From assembly GCA_965222125.1 (NCBI GenBank), contig CBDCTC010000002.1, positions 271,892 through 335,891 of the forward strand: a stretch of DNA of 64,000 nt, read 5' to 3'. Within the stretch, counting starts at the first letter, position 1. Each line of letters begins with the position of its first letter. This DNA comes from CAZENU01 sp965222125 (lineage in GTDB: Bacteria; Chloroflexota; Dehalococcoidia; Lucifugimonadales; CAZENU01). Shown one piece after another: positions 16,376-24,745 of the stretch. Below the pieces are notes generated by a model, which did not search any database, had not been told where the DNA came from, and saw only the letters and a list, made by a program, of their open reading frames with translations. The translations under genes and the position numbers were made by a program.

Positions 16376-16511
16376 CCATCCCCCCGGGGCCGACCGAAGT
16401 CGTACGTCGGCCCAACCCCAACCCGATCGCCGTCCGGTGGGGCGCCGGACGGCGATTCGGCGTCTGAGGTCTCGCCTGACCTGTCCTGGCCAACGGACCG
16501 GAAACCCCGGC

Positions 16512-16973
16512 TCATCGACCGGGTCCGGCATCGAGGGGGTTGATCGCCTGGAGTCCTTCGAATTCCGCAGCCTCGCAGAGACGACCGTCGGCACATACGA
16601 ACGTCGGGGCCGACGGCACGCCGCGGCGGACGGTCAAACAGCCGGCGAGCTGCAGGGCGTCGTACGCCCTGAGCGCGTGCGTGTCGAGCAATCGGGAAGC
16701 CTCCTCGATCACGGCCGAGCTCGAGGGCTGTACGAGGTACAACGTCGACGCATCCTGGTGGACCTGTTGCAGGATCCGATTGGCGTCCGGTCCCGAGATG
16801 TCTCCATCTCGCTCTCGCCTGCGGACCGCCGACCGGCACTCGAGCAGGGTGATGTCCAGTATGACCATCCTGTCGCCGCGGAGCTCCTCCACCAGATTCA
16901 GGGTCTCCGCTGTCCCAACCTCTTCGACGTAGAGTTTGATAAGCGCGCTCGTGTCGAAGTACAAATTGGGCAT
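16512..16973 (-). CDS. PIN-domain toxin (VapC-like)
   Basis: A 153-residue PIN domain with the acidic positions visible: MPNLYFDTSALIKLYVEE (first Asp, residue 7), TLLECRSAVRRR (Glu near 44), RAYDALQLAGCL (Asp near 105) and FVCADGRLCEAAE (Asp near 128). It is probably an RNase toxin. It starts nine bases after the end of an upstream gene whose C-terminus looks like an antitoxin tail, so the two form a likely two-gene module in antitoxin-toxin order. Confidence 0.8.
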   Translation of the reverse strand: MPNLYFDTSALIKLYVEEVGTAETLNLVEELRGDRMVILDITLLECRSAVRRRERDGDISGPDANRILQQVHQDASTLYLVQPSSSAVIEEASRLLDTHALRAYDALQLAGCLTVRRGVPSAPTFVCADGRLCEAAEFEGLQAINPLDAGPGR

Positions 16974-16982
16974 CGGCTATCG

Positions 16983-17654
16983 TCAGCGTCTGTCGCTCAG
17001 GACGGTGTCGGAGATCGAGCCCCCTTGTATGCGTATCGGCTTGAACCCGGTGATCTGCCCTGGGACTTCCGACTGGAATCTCGGATGCCTCCGGTTGACT
17101 CTTATTGCGGTGACCGGGTGCAGAGGCTGACTTGGGTTGGGGACCTGACTGGTCAAGACCAGGCGCTGGCTCGTCGCATGCCGCAACAGGGAACCGCTGG
17201 TCCTCGGGTCGCGGGCCCAGTCGTGGCCGGACTGCGGCAGGAACTGGTCCCGAAACCACTTCAGGCCGACGAAGGGACGCATCTCTTCGGCCTTCTCGAT
17301 CTGGTCGACGAGCTGACTCGTAGCCTCGTCGAAATCAAACTCGGCGGACAACCCATCCGTAGGGGGGTCGGCAGACTCCCCTACATCATCTTCGCTACGG
17401 GGACCCTCGAACGGTACGAAGCTGATCACGACTTCGCACCTGTCCGGATCGAAATAGCTTGCGGCTGCGTCTTCACGAACCTTCCTCTTGCTGTCCATTC
17501 TGCGGATGCTCACCTGCAGGTCATGGTCAGTCGTAGGCAGACGTCTCAGCCCCTCAAGTTCGGGCGGGAGCGGCAGACTGTGCAGGCTGGCCAAGCTCTC
17601 TTCTATGTCCTCTTGTACGTCTCTAATGGTCGAACCCTTCGTGCGTTGTCTCAT
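16983..17654 (-). CDS. Long antitoxin-like partner of the PIN toxin
   Basis: A 223-residue protein starting ATG 17654, with GAGGAG about 12 bases upstream. I do not recognise the N-terminal 190 residues (MRQRTKGSTIRDVQEDIEES..., middle PFVGLKWFRDQFLPQ). The last 25 (ITGFKPIRIQGGSISDTVLS-DRR) resemble the short toxin-neutralising tails of VapB/Phd-type antitoxins, which often end PIRIxGxxxSExVIEDR. That, and the nine-base gap to the PIN gene, support an antitoxin role. If so it is more than twice the usual size, and the N-terminus may hold an extra domain. Confidence 0.6.
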   Translation of the reverse strand: MRQRTKGSTIRDVQEDIEESLASLHSLPLPPELEGLRRLPTTDHDLQVSIRRMDSKRKVREDAAASYFDPDRCEVVISFVPFEGPRSEDDVGESADPPTDGLSAEFDFDEATSQLVDQIEKAEEMRPFVGLKWFRDQFLPQSGHDWARDPRTSGSLLRHATSQRLVLTSQVPNPSQPLHPVTAIRVNRRHPRFQSEVPGQITGFKPIRIQGGSISDTVLSDRR

Positions 17655-17662
17655 AGTATTCT

Positions 17663-17679
17663 ATATCTCCTCTAGATAT
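17663..17679 (-). promoter_or_regulatory. Inverted repeat covering the ribosome site
   Basis: ATATCT (17679-17674 read on minus) and AGATAT flank AGAGG, so the palindrome includes the GAGGAG ribosome site of the antitoxin-like gene. It could be an operator or an RNA hairpin that hides the ribosome site. Confidence 0.4.
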
Positions 17680-17694
17680 TTAGTAGATAACACC

Positions 17695-17723
17695 ATCCTA
17701 TGACCACCGCCCGGTTTTGTCAA
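17695..17723 (-). promoter_or_regulatory. Sigma-70 promoter of the PIN toxin module
   Basis: On the minus strand TTGACA (17723-17718) and TAGGAT (17700-17695) are spaced by 17 bases. A start near 17689 gives a leader of about 35 bases containing the palindrome at 17663-17679. Confidence 0.7.
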
Positions 17724-17746
17724 TAGCCTTTAGCCTCCCAAATCCC

Positions 17747-17840
17747 CCACCTCCGTCATTCCCGACAGGGTGCGCCACTATGACACCGGAAGCAGTACGC
17801 AACGCCGGCCGGCCCAATCAGGTGGGGAATCTAGGATCTG
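17747..17840. repeat. Dispersed intergenic repeat, short copy
   Basis: The sequence begins CCCCCACCTCCGTCATTCCCG, continues through GAAGCAGT and ends TCAGGTGGGGAATCT. The same two ends, with about 75-80% matching, bound a longer copy at 56059-56295. The copy lies just upstream of the lactonase promoter. Confidence 0.5.
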
Positions 17841-17873
17841 GCCTTCCATGCCGCCGGCCAAAAGAGGGCCTCG

Positions 17874-17902
17874 TTGGCACCGGTTCCGGCGCAGGCTATG
17901 AT
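17874..17902 (+). promoter_or_regulatory. Sigma-70 promoter of the lactonase gene
   Basis: TTGGCA (17874-17879) and TATGAT (17897-17902) are spaced by 17 bases, about 60 bases before the ATG at 17963. Confidence 0.6.
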
Positions 17903-17962
17903 GTCGGCGAGCCGACGGAGCGACCGACTACAAAGGAAAGACGACGCGCTCAGGGGGACGGA

Positions 17963-18985
17963 ATGACTACCTACATGTACGTTTCTGTATCCGGGGAAGA
18001 GAGAATCGCGCTCTTCGAGGTCGAGCCGGGTACCGGACGACTGGAGCCGCGCGGCGACGAGGCAGTGCCCGGCGGACCGTATCCGCTGGCCGTCGACCCT
18101 CACAGGCGCTACCTATACGCCGGGCGAGTCGAAGCCAAAGAGGTCTCCACCTACGAAATCGACCCCGGCACGGGACGGTTGTCGGAGATCGGAAGCGTCG
18201 CGCTGGAGGAGGAGCCATGCTTCCTGTCCACGGACCGCACGGGCGGGTACCTGCTATCCGCCTACTACCACGCGGGCAAGGTGGGAGTCCATCCCATCGG
18301 CGAGAACGGCGCGGCCGCCGGGCCGCCCGTCGAATGGCTCGACACCGGTCCCGGTGCCCACAGCGCCCTCACCGACCCGTCCAACAGGTTCGCCTACGCT
18401 CCCAGCATAGCTGGTGACTTCGGCCCCAACCTGATCTTCCAGTTTCGGTTCGACGAAAGCACGGGCAGGCTGAGCCCAAACTCGCCTGCCAAGCTGTCAC
18501 CAGCGGGGGAAGCCGGTCCGCGCCACTTCTGCTTCCACCCGAGCCTGGACGTCGTCTACTTCTCGAACGAGCAGGGCTGCAGCATCACGGCGTACAGCCT
18601 GGACACCGCCGCGGGCACGCTCGCCGCCCTGCAGACCGTCCCCACCCTACCCGACGGCTTCGAGGGCGAGAACAGCTGCTCGCAGATCCAGATATCGCCC
18701 TCGGGGAGATTTCTGTACGCTCCCAACCGTGGGCACGACAGCGTCGCCGCCTTTTCCATCGACGCCGGTACCGGTCTGCTGACCCGCACCCAGATAGTGG
18801 CGACCCAACCTACGCCGAGGGCTCTCAGTCTCGATCCCGACGGGTGCCACCTGTACGTGGCCGGCGAGTCCTCCGGACGGCTGGCCTCGTACCGCGTCGA
18901 CCCCGAGGCAGGAACGCTGGAGCCGCTGGAGCTCTATGACGTCGGCCGAATGCCGATGTGGGTGCTGATCGCTCGCATCCCCTAG
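17963..18985 (+). CDS. Lactonase family seven-bladed propeller (6-phosphogluconolactonase type)
   Basis: A 340-residue protein of the lactonase/YbhE propeller family. Repeated blades follow the family rhythm: ALFEVEPGTGRLEPRG, YPLAVDPHRRYLYAG, STYEIDPGTGRLSEIG, PRHFCFHPSLDVVYFSNE, QISPSGRFLYAPNRGHDSV, ALSLDPDGCHLYVAGESSG. ATG 17963 follows AGGGGGACGGA; no signal peptide is present. The family includes cytosolic 6-phosphogluconolactonases acting in the pentose phosphate pathway, but the substrate here cannot be told from sequence. It is monocistronic, with its own promoter. Confidence 0.85.
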   Translation: MTTYMYVSVSGEERIALFEVEPGTGRLEPRGDEAVPGGPYPLAVDPHRRYLYAGRVEAKEVSTYEIDPGTGRLSEIGSVALEEEPCFLSTDRTGGYLLSAYYHAGKVGVHPIGENGAAAGPPVEWLDTGPGAHSALTDPSNRFAYAPSIAGDFGPNLIFQFRFDESTGRLSPNSPAKLSPAGEAGPRHFCFHPSLDVVYFSNEQGCSITAYSLDTAAGTLAALQTVPTLPDGFEGENSCSQIQISPSGRFLYAPNRGHDSVAAFSIDAGTGLLTRTQIVATQPTPRALSLDPDGCHLYVAGESSGRLASYRVDPEAGTLEPLELYDVGRMPMWVLIARIP

Positions 18986-19015
18986 CGGACCGAGTCCGGG
19001 CGGCGCGTTCGGCTT

Positions 19016-19753
19016 CTACTCCTTGCGGATGATCTGACCCTGCCGCTCGCCGACCAGCTCGCCGGCGGCCAACACGTGGCCGTCTATGGCGCCGAGCAGA
19101 TCGGCTTTCGTGGAGCCGGCAGCCAGGTCGATCGTCGTGTCCAGGGCGTACAGGCGGAAGGTGTACTGCTGGATCTGCTGTTGCCCCTGTTGATGGCGGA
19201 TGTTGCCGCCGCTTCCCGTGTCGAAGGACACGGGAACTATCGGAGGCGGACACGGCCCGTAGTACCCGATCGTCCCGTCTCCGTTCGTGCCCTGCACCGT
19301 GCCGTTGTCCAGCGTCTCCGTGTTCGGGACGCCCTCCGACAGCTCCGTCGTATCCGGCGGCAGATTCCACAGGACCCAGTGGACCTGCTCCTCGTTGTCC
19401 GGGAGCTCCTTGCTGTCCACTATCAGCGCGAGAGTGACCGTGCCGGCGGGAACGCCCTCCCACATGATCGGCGGCGATATGTTCGGAACGTTGCTGGAGA
19501 GCTTGGTGCAGGTGTTGTTCTTGGGAATCCGCTTCTTTTCGTTGAATACGGAGCTGGTGAACGTGATCGACACGTCCACGTCCTGAGTCAGGCTGGGCGC
19601 CGCGGCGGCGTCCGCGGCCTCCTCGCTCCCCGAAGTGTCGACTGCGGACGCGGGCGCGGCGTCGCCCTCGTCGCCGCTGGAGCAGCCGGCGACGACGACA
19701 CCAATCGCGAACAGCGCCGCAAGCATTGCCACTGTGACGGCAGAGATGCGCAT
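19016..19753 (-). CDS. PEBP/YbhB family lipoprotein
   Basis: A 245-residue phosphatidylethanolamine-binding-protein-like lipoprotein. The start ATG 19753 follows GAAGGAG. Residues 1-22 form a lipoprotein signal ending VVAGC. The PEBP fold begins at about 55 (VDVSITFTSSVFNEKKRIPK). Its ligand-pocket motifs are SPPIMWEGVPAGTVTLALIV, QVHWVLWNLPPDTTELSEG, and GYYGPCPPP with HQQGQQQIQQYTFRLYALD. The bacterial homologues' function is largely unknown. It faces the opposite way to the lactonase gene. Confidence 0.88.
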   Translation of the reverse strand: MRISAVTVAMLAALFAIGVVVAGCSSGDEGDAAPASAVDTSGSEEAADAAAAPSLTQDVDVSITFTSSVFNEKKRIPKNNTCTKLSSNVPNISPPIMWEGVPAGTVTLALIVDSKELPDNEEQVHWVLWNLPPDTTELSEGVPNTETLDNGTVQGTNGDGTIGYYGPCPPPIVPVSFDTGSGGNIRHQQGQQQIQQYTFRLYALDTTIDLAAGSTKADLLGAIDGHVLAAGELVGERQGQIIRKE

Positions 19754-19901
19754 TGTCAGTCTCCTTCCCCGGAGATGGCGCCAGAACGAGGCCGCTCGCC
19801 CCGTCTGGCGGTAACTATACCACTGCCGCACGAGCCCCAATGGACCCGATCGACCGCCGCCCGGGTCTCATTCGGGATCACGCGTCCGCGTGCCCGTCAG
19901 G

Positions 19902-20423
19902 CTACGGAGCCAGCGGGAATGGGTCGTTCCCGCTGACCAGCGCCTGGGACCTGGCTATCGATATTCCCCGCGCCTCCTTGTCGCCCCAGAGGTTCTTGGC
20001 GTAGGTGATCACGTCGACGATCTCGCCGTGGCTGAGCCGCTCGCCAAACGCGGGCATTGCGCTCTTGAAGTTCGGGATCTCCGGCCCCTCGAGGTACGAG
20101 CCGCCGGTCACGATCCACTTGTAGAGCGTGCCGTCGCCGTGGTGCCAAGTGTGGCCGGCGCCGTTGAGCGGCGGCGCCGGCGCCGTGCCGTCGGACCGCC
20201 TGACGTGCCACTCGGGCTGCCCCTCGGCGTTCGCGCCGTGACACACGGCGCAGTTCGCCTCGTATACTCGCTCTCCCCGCTCGACCGCCGATACGGGAAC
20301 GTCCACGAGGTCTACTGGGACCGACGGCGGCGGCGGCGGAGCCTCGCCGGCGCAGGCCGTCCACGCCGTCACCAAGGCCGCCGCGCATACGACCACCGAG
20401 ACGCGTCGAACCTGTTTCGGCAT
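19902..20423 (-). CDS. Exported c-type cytochrome
   Basis: A 173-residue monoheme cytochrome c, probably lipid-anchored (signal VCAAALVTAWTAC). The heme motif CAVCH is at about 58-62 in RVYEANCAVCHGANAEG. The distal Met is likely in KSAMPAFGERLSHGEIVDVI near 128. GAGGAG precedes ATG 20423; a longer upstream frame has no such support and overlaps the aminotransferase gene. It would carry electrons outside the membrane. It lies 23 bases after the aminotransferase gene and may share its transcript. Confidence 0.88.
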   Translation of the reverse strand: MPKQVRRVSVVVCAAALVTAWTACAGEAPPPPPSVPVDLVDVPVSAVERGERVYEANCAVCHGANAEGQPEWHVRRSDGTAPAPPLNGAGHTWHHGDGTLYKWIVTGGSYLEGPEIPNFKSAMPAFGERLSHGEIVDVITYAKNLWGDKEARGISIARSQALVSGNDPFPLAP

Positions 20424-20446
20424 AGTGGGCGCTCCTCTCCCTGGAC

Positions 20447-21805
20447 CTATCGCAAGCTCGGGTCCGCCGCCGACGTGACCGCCACGATGCTGTCCCGCAA
20501 TGTGCTCACGATGAACGATATGTGGTCGTCGTCGACCACGTAGGGCGGGACCAGCTCGACGTGGTCGCCTCCGACGCCGTCTACGAGTCCCGTCACGCCC
20601 GCGAGGACGAGAAGGCCGTTGCGGAGCGCGTCCGCCTCCACGCGGTGTGCGACGTCCCACTCCGGCGGAAAGGGCTCCTTGGTCTCTCGGTCCGCTACCA
20701 GCTCTACGCCGGCGAACAGGCCCTTGCCGCGCACGTCGCCCACGTACGGCACGTCGTCGAGCGCCTCTTCCAGCGCGGCGATCAGTCTATCGCCCATCTC
20801 GCCGGCCCGCGCGATCAGGTCGTGCTCCTCGATGTACTCCAGCACGGCCAGTCCGGCGGCGCAGCTCAGCGGATTGCCCCCGTACGTGGAACTGTGACTC
20901 ACCTGCCCAGACCCATCCGCTATCGTGCGCCAGACCTTCTCCCCAAGGACCAACGCCCCAAGCGGTGCGTAGCCGCCGGCCAACCCTTTAGACGACGTGA
21001 GGATGTCCGGCGCGACGTCCCAGTGCTCGATAGCCCACTTCTTGCCCGTCCGGCCGACGCCGCTCATCACCTCGTCGGCGATGAACAGGATGTCGTTCTC
21101 GTCGCAGATCTCGCGGACGATCTTGTAGTACTCGGCCGGCGGCACGACGGCCGACATCGACGTCCCGATCACCGGCTCGGCAATGAAGGCTCCGATGTTC
21201 TCTGCGCCCTCCTGGCTGACGACTCTCCGCAGCTCGTTGGCGCAGGCCAGGGCGCAGTCGGGATAGGTCAGGCCCCAGGGACACCGGTAGCAGTAAGGCG
21301 GCGGGATGTGCGGGAAGTCGAGCAGTATAGGGCTGTATGTTCTGCGCCACGTCGTCCGGCCGCTGAGGGACAGCGTGCCGATCGTGTTGCCGTGATATGA
21401 CTGCCACCTGCCGACGAACTTGCGCTTGGTGGGGTTGCCGCGCTCGACGTGGTACTGGTACGCGAGCTTCAGGGCGCCCTCGTTCGCCTCGGCGCCGCCG
21501 GACGTGAACAGCGCCCTCGTCGCCCCCATGCCGGCCGGCGCCCACTCCTGCAGCTTCGCCGCTAGACGCCGCCGCGGCTCGTTGTCGACAATCCCGCCGT
21601 AGGTGTACGCGAGCTTCCCGGCCTGCTCGGCGATGGCGTCCACGACCTCGCGTACGCCGTGCCCGATGTTGACGACGCAGACACCGCCGACGGCGTCGAG
21701 GTAACGGTTGCCGGCCTCGTCGAAGACGTAGACGCCGTCGCCTCTCGTCATCGTGACGTAGTCGTGCTCGAAGCTGCCGTACAGGACGTGGTCGCTCTGC
21801 GCCAT
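20447..21805 (-). CDS. Class III PLP-dependent aminotransferase
   Basis: A 452-residue aminotransferase of the omega-amino acid/4-aminobutyrate family. The PLP lysine is in LTSSKGLAGGYAPLGALVL near 270, the phosphate-binding part in ALFTSGGAEANEGALKLA near 100, and the Asp that binds the pyridine nitrogen in ILFIADEVMSGVGRTGKKW near 240. The length is normal for the family. The amino donor (beta-alanine, GABA, putrescine or other) cannot be assigned. It has a good promoter at 21846-21874. Confidence 0.92.
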   Translation of the reverse strand: MAQSDHVLYGSFEHDYVTMTRGDGVYVFDEAGNRYLDAVGGVCVVNIGHGVREVVDAIAEQAGKLAYTYGGIVDNEPRRRLAAKLQEWAPAGMGATRALFTSGGAEANEGALKLAYQYHVERGNPTKRKFVGRWQSYHGNTIGTLSLSGRTTWRRTYSPILLDFPHIPPPYCYRCPWGLTYPDCALACANELRRVVSQEGAENIGAFIAEPVIGTSMSAVVPPAEYYKIVREICDENDILFIADEVMSGVGRTGKKWAIEHWDVAPDILTSSKGLAGGYAPLGALVLGEKVWRTIADGSGQVSHSSTYGGNPLSCAAGLAVLEYIEEHDLIARAGEMGDRLIAALEEALDDVPYVGDVRGKGLFAGVELVADRETKEPFPPEWDVAHRVEADALRNGLLVLAGVTGLVDGVGGDHVELVPPYVVDDDHISFIVSTLRDSIVAVTSAADPSLR

Positions 21806-21845
21806 CGGACGCTCACCCTACTCCCGGTCTGCTGCCTGCAAACTG

Positions 21846-21874
21846 ATGTTATGGACACGCCGGCACGCTGTCAA
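21846..21874 (-). promoter_or_regulatory. Sigma-70 promoter of the aminotransferase gene
   Basis: On the minus strand TTGACA (21874-21869) and TAACAT (21851-21846) are spaced by 17 bases, about 40 bases upstream of the start codon. Confidence 0.65.
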
Positions 21875-21975
21875 CGCGCGGCCGGCGCGCGGCCGCGGCG
21901 GAGTGGCGTACAATGGCGCGGCCGGTCCCGGGCCCCGAGGGACCGAAAATAGACCCCTGACCGGAGGAGCGTGAG

Positions 21976-23511
21976 ATGGCGCTTATCGACATCGGCTCGA
22001 CGAAGCAGCTCTTCATTGACGACTACCTGATCGAGCGCATGACCAACACGGAGCCGAAGCTGAACCCGGCGCTGAAGGTCGACAACAACCCGGTGCTGAG
22101 GCCCGAGCGTCCGTGGGAGGGCAACGCGGTCAGGATGGGCGGCGCCCTGTCCCGGGGCGTTTTCTTCGACGAGGAAGAGGGCCTCTTCAAGATGTTCTAC
22201 GAGTGCATCAAGCCGGAGCCGCGCGTCGTGGACGGCGAGTTCGTGAACATCGACACCCAGCCGCCGATCCCGTGCCTTGCAACCTCCGAAGACGGGATCA
22301 ACTGGGACCGGCCCAGTCTCGGCCTCGTCGAGTACGACGGCTCCACCGACAACAACATCATCCCCGACGACAGGTACCTGCACTACATCTTCTACGATTC
22401 CCACGAAGACGACCCGGCCAGGAGGTTCAAGGGCTTCAAGAGGGCGGGCGACACGCAGACGCCGGGCATGACCATCGACCTTTTATTCTCGCCGAACGGG
22501 TTCGACTGGACGCCGTACGAGAACAACCCCGTCGTCGACACGCGCCCCCGCTACGGCCGCTGGGGCCCGACGATGTTCATGGGCTGGGACGACATACGGC
22601 AGGTCTACGCGGTGCACATGGAGAACGCGCTGCACCGGCGCAGCGCCATCGGCAAGCGGCTGATCGGCCGATCGGAGAGCCCCGACCTGTACGAGTGGAC
22701 GGACCCGGAGACGATCCTGGTCCCCGACGAACGGGACCCTTCGGACACGGAGTTCTACGCGATGCCGGCCATCACCTACGAAGGCTGGTACGTCGGCATG
22801 CTCTGGGTCTACAACACGACCAGCACCACCCACTATCCCGAGGCGGTGTTCAGCCGCGACGGCATCCACTACCAGCGCAACTTCAGGCAGCCGTTCATCC
22901 AACGCGGCGGACGGCGCGTCGAGTTCGACTACAACTCGATCTACGCGGGCGTTCCGATCGTGCACGGCGACGCGATCCACACCTACTACCACGGCATAAA
23001 CTGGCGGTCGCCGGAGGCGCAGATGGAGCTGGGCGACGGTGCGCTGGGCGCCATCGGCCTGGCGGTGACTCCCATCGACGGCTTCGTGTCCCTGGACGGC
23101 GCGAAAGGAGTCCCGGCCGACGTCGGCACGGACATGCCCACCGAAAGCGTCGAGTCGCTCTACAAGGAGCGAAGCGCCAGAACGTCGGAGCATGCCTGGC
23201 GCGCGTCGTTCAGCCAGATGATCACGCGGTCGTTCAGCTTCACCGGGTCGCGGCTGTTCCTGAACGTGGAGGCGGCGCTCCGCGGCGGTGTGTCCTCCGG
23301 CCCCTGCGAGGTGCGCGTCCAGCTCCTGAGTCCCAATCACGAGCCGCTCGACGGCTACGGCTTCGACGACGCCGACCCGATCACGACTTCCGATCACAGG
23401 CACGTCGTATCGTGGAACGGCAACTCGGACATCGGCAGGCTGGCCGGGCAAGCCATAAAACTGCGGCTCTACTTCAAGAATTGCAAGCTCTACTCGTTCC
23501 AATTCCGCTAA
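21976..23511 (+). CDS. Five-bladed propeller glycoside hydrolase-like protein
   Basis: A 511-residue protein resembling uncharacterised GH32/GH43-like propellers common in environmental bacteria. The N-terminus has the typical IDIGSTKQLFIDDYLIE. Blade-like elements are SRGVFFDEEEGLFKMFYEC, CLATSEDGINWDRPSLGLVE, GPTMFMGWDDIRQVYAVH and EAVFSRDGIHYQRNF. The C-terminal 120 residues form a beta-sandwich-like module (FTGSRLFLNVEAALRGGV). GGAGGAG precedes the ATG. No signal peptide is seen, so it is probably cytosolic. Substrate and activity are unknown. It starts a group with a DDN-like oxidoreductase. Confidence 0.65.
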   Translation: MALIDIGSTKQLFIDDYLIERMTNTEPKLNPALKVDNNPVLRPERPWEGNAVRMGGALSRGVFFDEEEGLFKMFYECIKPEPRVVDGEFVNIDTQPPIPCLATSEDGINWDRPSLGLVEYDGSTDNNIIPDDRYLHYIFYDSHEDDPARRFKGFKRAGDTQTPGMTIDLLFSPNGFDWTPYENNPVVDTRPRYGRWGPTMFMGWDDIRQVYAVHMENALHRRSAIGKRLIGRSESPDLYEWTDPETILVPDERDPSDTEFYAMPAITYEGWYVGMLWVYNTTSTTHYPEAVFSRDGIHYQRNFRQPFIQRGGRRVEFDYNSIYAGVPIVHGDAIHTYYHGINWRSPEAQMELGDGALGAIGLAVTPIDGFVSLDGAKGVPADVGTDMPTESVESLYKERSARTSEHAWRASFSQMITRSFSFTGSRLFLNVEAALRGGVSSGPCEVRVQLLSPNHEPLDGYGFDDADPITTSDHRHVVSWNGNSDIGRLAGQAIKLRLYFKNCKLYSFQFR

Positions 23512-23530
23512 GCGGTCAGGAGGCTCCGAG

Positions 23531-23899
23531 ATGGACGAGGCAGTCAGACAAGCGCTCGACCGTGACACGCTGATCGACATCACGACGACCGGCCGCCGGA
23601 CGGGCATGCCGCGTCGGACCGAGATTTGGTTCCACTACCAGGACGACCGGGTTCTGATCACCGGGTCTCCCGGCGCTCGGGGCTGGTACGCCAACATGAC
23701 GGCGAACCCCCGCTTCACGTGGCACTTCAAGCAGAGCCTGACCCGGGACATCCCAGCCGTCGCGACGCCGATAACCGACGAGAACGAACGCCGCGCTCTG
23801 TTCGCCAGGATGATGGAGCTGGAGGAGCGCATGGCCCACGTCGAAGTTGACGACTGGGCCAGGCGCAGCCCGATGGTCGAAGTGGAGCTGGCACCCTGA
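23531..23899 (+). CDS. Deazaflavin-dependent nitroreductase-like protein (DDN family)
   Basis: A 122-residue split beta-barrel oxidoreductase of the family typified by mycobacterial Ddn, which uses cofactor F420. Signature parts are LIDITTTGRRTGMPRRTEIW (residues 14-33) and VLITGSPGARGWYANMTANP (41-60). GGAGG precedes the ATG at 23531. It lies 19 bases after the propeller gene, so they are likely cotranscribed. F420 use is inferred from the family and would imply F420 biosynthesis elsewhere in the genome. Confidence 0.8.
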   Translation: MDEAVRQALDRDTLIDITTTGRRTGMPRRTEIWFHYQDDRVLITGSPGARGWYANMTANPRFTWHFKQSLTRDIPAVATPITDENERRALFARMMELEERMAHVEVDDWARRSPMVEVELAP

Positions 23900-23954
23900 C
23901 CGTCGTCCTCCGGCCTACCCCTCGCGGCCTCGGCCGATCAAACCGCGCCGAGAC

Positions 23955-23983
23955 TGTACAGAGTCCCGCCGCGGACATATGAT
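23955..23983 (+). promoter_or_regulatory. Promoter of the thuA-like gene
   Basis: TGTACA (23955-23960) and TATGAT (23978-23983) are spaced by 17 bases, 50 bases upstream of the ATG at 24034. Confidence 0.5.
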
Positions 23984-24033
23984 AGTGGTCGAACGCGGCC
24001 TGCCCGGCCCGAGATTGCCTTAGGAGGAGAGTT

Positions 24034-24714
24034 ATGAACCTGATCGTCTTATCCGGCGGCCGGCACCCGTACGAGGAGTCGACGCCTGTCCTGGTGGAGT
24101 TCCTGACCGCGGCGGGCCATGGAGTCACCGTCACCGGGGACGCGAGCGTGCTGGCCGACGCGGACGCGATGGGGCAGTACGACGCCCTCGTGTTCAACAC
24201 CCTCAGGGAGGGCGCCTCCACGCTTACGCCGGACGAGCAGGCCGGTTTCAAGAGCTTCATCGCCGGCGGCAAGGGCTTCGTGTGCATCCACATCTCGGGA
24301 TGCGAGCCGGAGACGTGGCGCGAGTACGGCGACATCACCGGCGGCGGATGGATCATGGGCAAGAGCTACCATCCCCCGTACGGCCGGTTCACCGTGAACG
24401 TGACCCAGCCCGGGCACCCCGGCGTCGAGGGCGTGGACGACTTCGTGACCAACGACGAGCTGTACATGGGCCTCGAGCTCCGCGACGGCAACGACTTCTT
24501 CATGGCCGCCGACTCGGAAGAGGGGACCTACACTTGGGGCGGCAAAGAGACCTTCATGCCCGCGGGCACATTCCCGCTCGCGTGGACCCGGTCGTACGGC
24601 GACGGCCGCGTGTTCGTGACCCTGCTCGGCCATAACGGCCTGAGCTTCATGACGCCGGAGTTCCAGAAGACAGTGCTCAACGGCGTGGCGTGGGCCACGG
24701 GCCAGGGCCGGTAA
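24034..24714 (+). CDS. ThuA-like protein (class I GATase-like fold)
   Basis: A 226-residue protein of the ThuA family, linked elsewhere to sugar (trehalose/sucrose) use. Landmarks are NLIVLSGGRHPYEESTPVL at the N-terminus, YDALVFNTLREG near 50, GKGFVCIHISG near 83, and GRVFVTLLGHNGLSF near 190, which ends the fold. AGGAGGAG stands before the ATG. It is followed 31 bases later by a SelA-like PLP enzyme and then a lipocalin-like gene, a probable three-gene operon of unknown substrate. Confidence 0.8.
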   Translation: MNLIVLSGGRHPYEESTPVLVEFLTAAGHGVTVTGDASVLADADAMGQYDALVFNTLREGASTLTPDEQAGFKSFIAGGKGFVCIHISGCEPETWREYGDITGGGWIMGKSYHPPYGRFTVNVTQPGHPGVEGVDDFVTNDELYMGLELRDGNDFFMAADSEEGTYTWGGKETFMPAGTFPLAWTRSYGDGRVFVTLLGHNGLSFMTPEFQKTVLNGVAWATGQGR

Positions 24715-24745
24715 GTCTAGGAGCCGCCACACCACGGAGGCCAGC

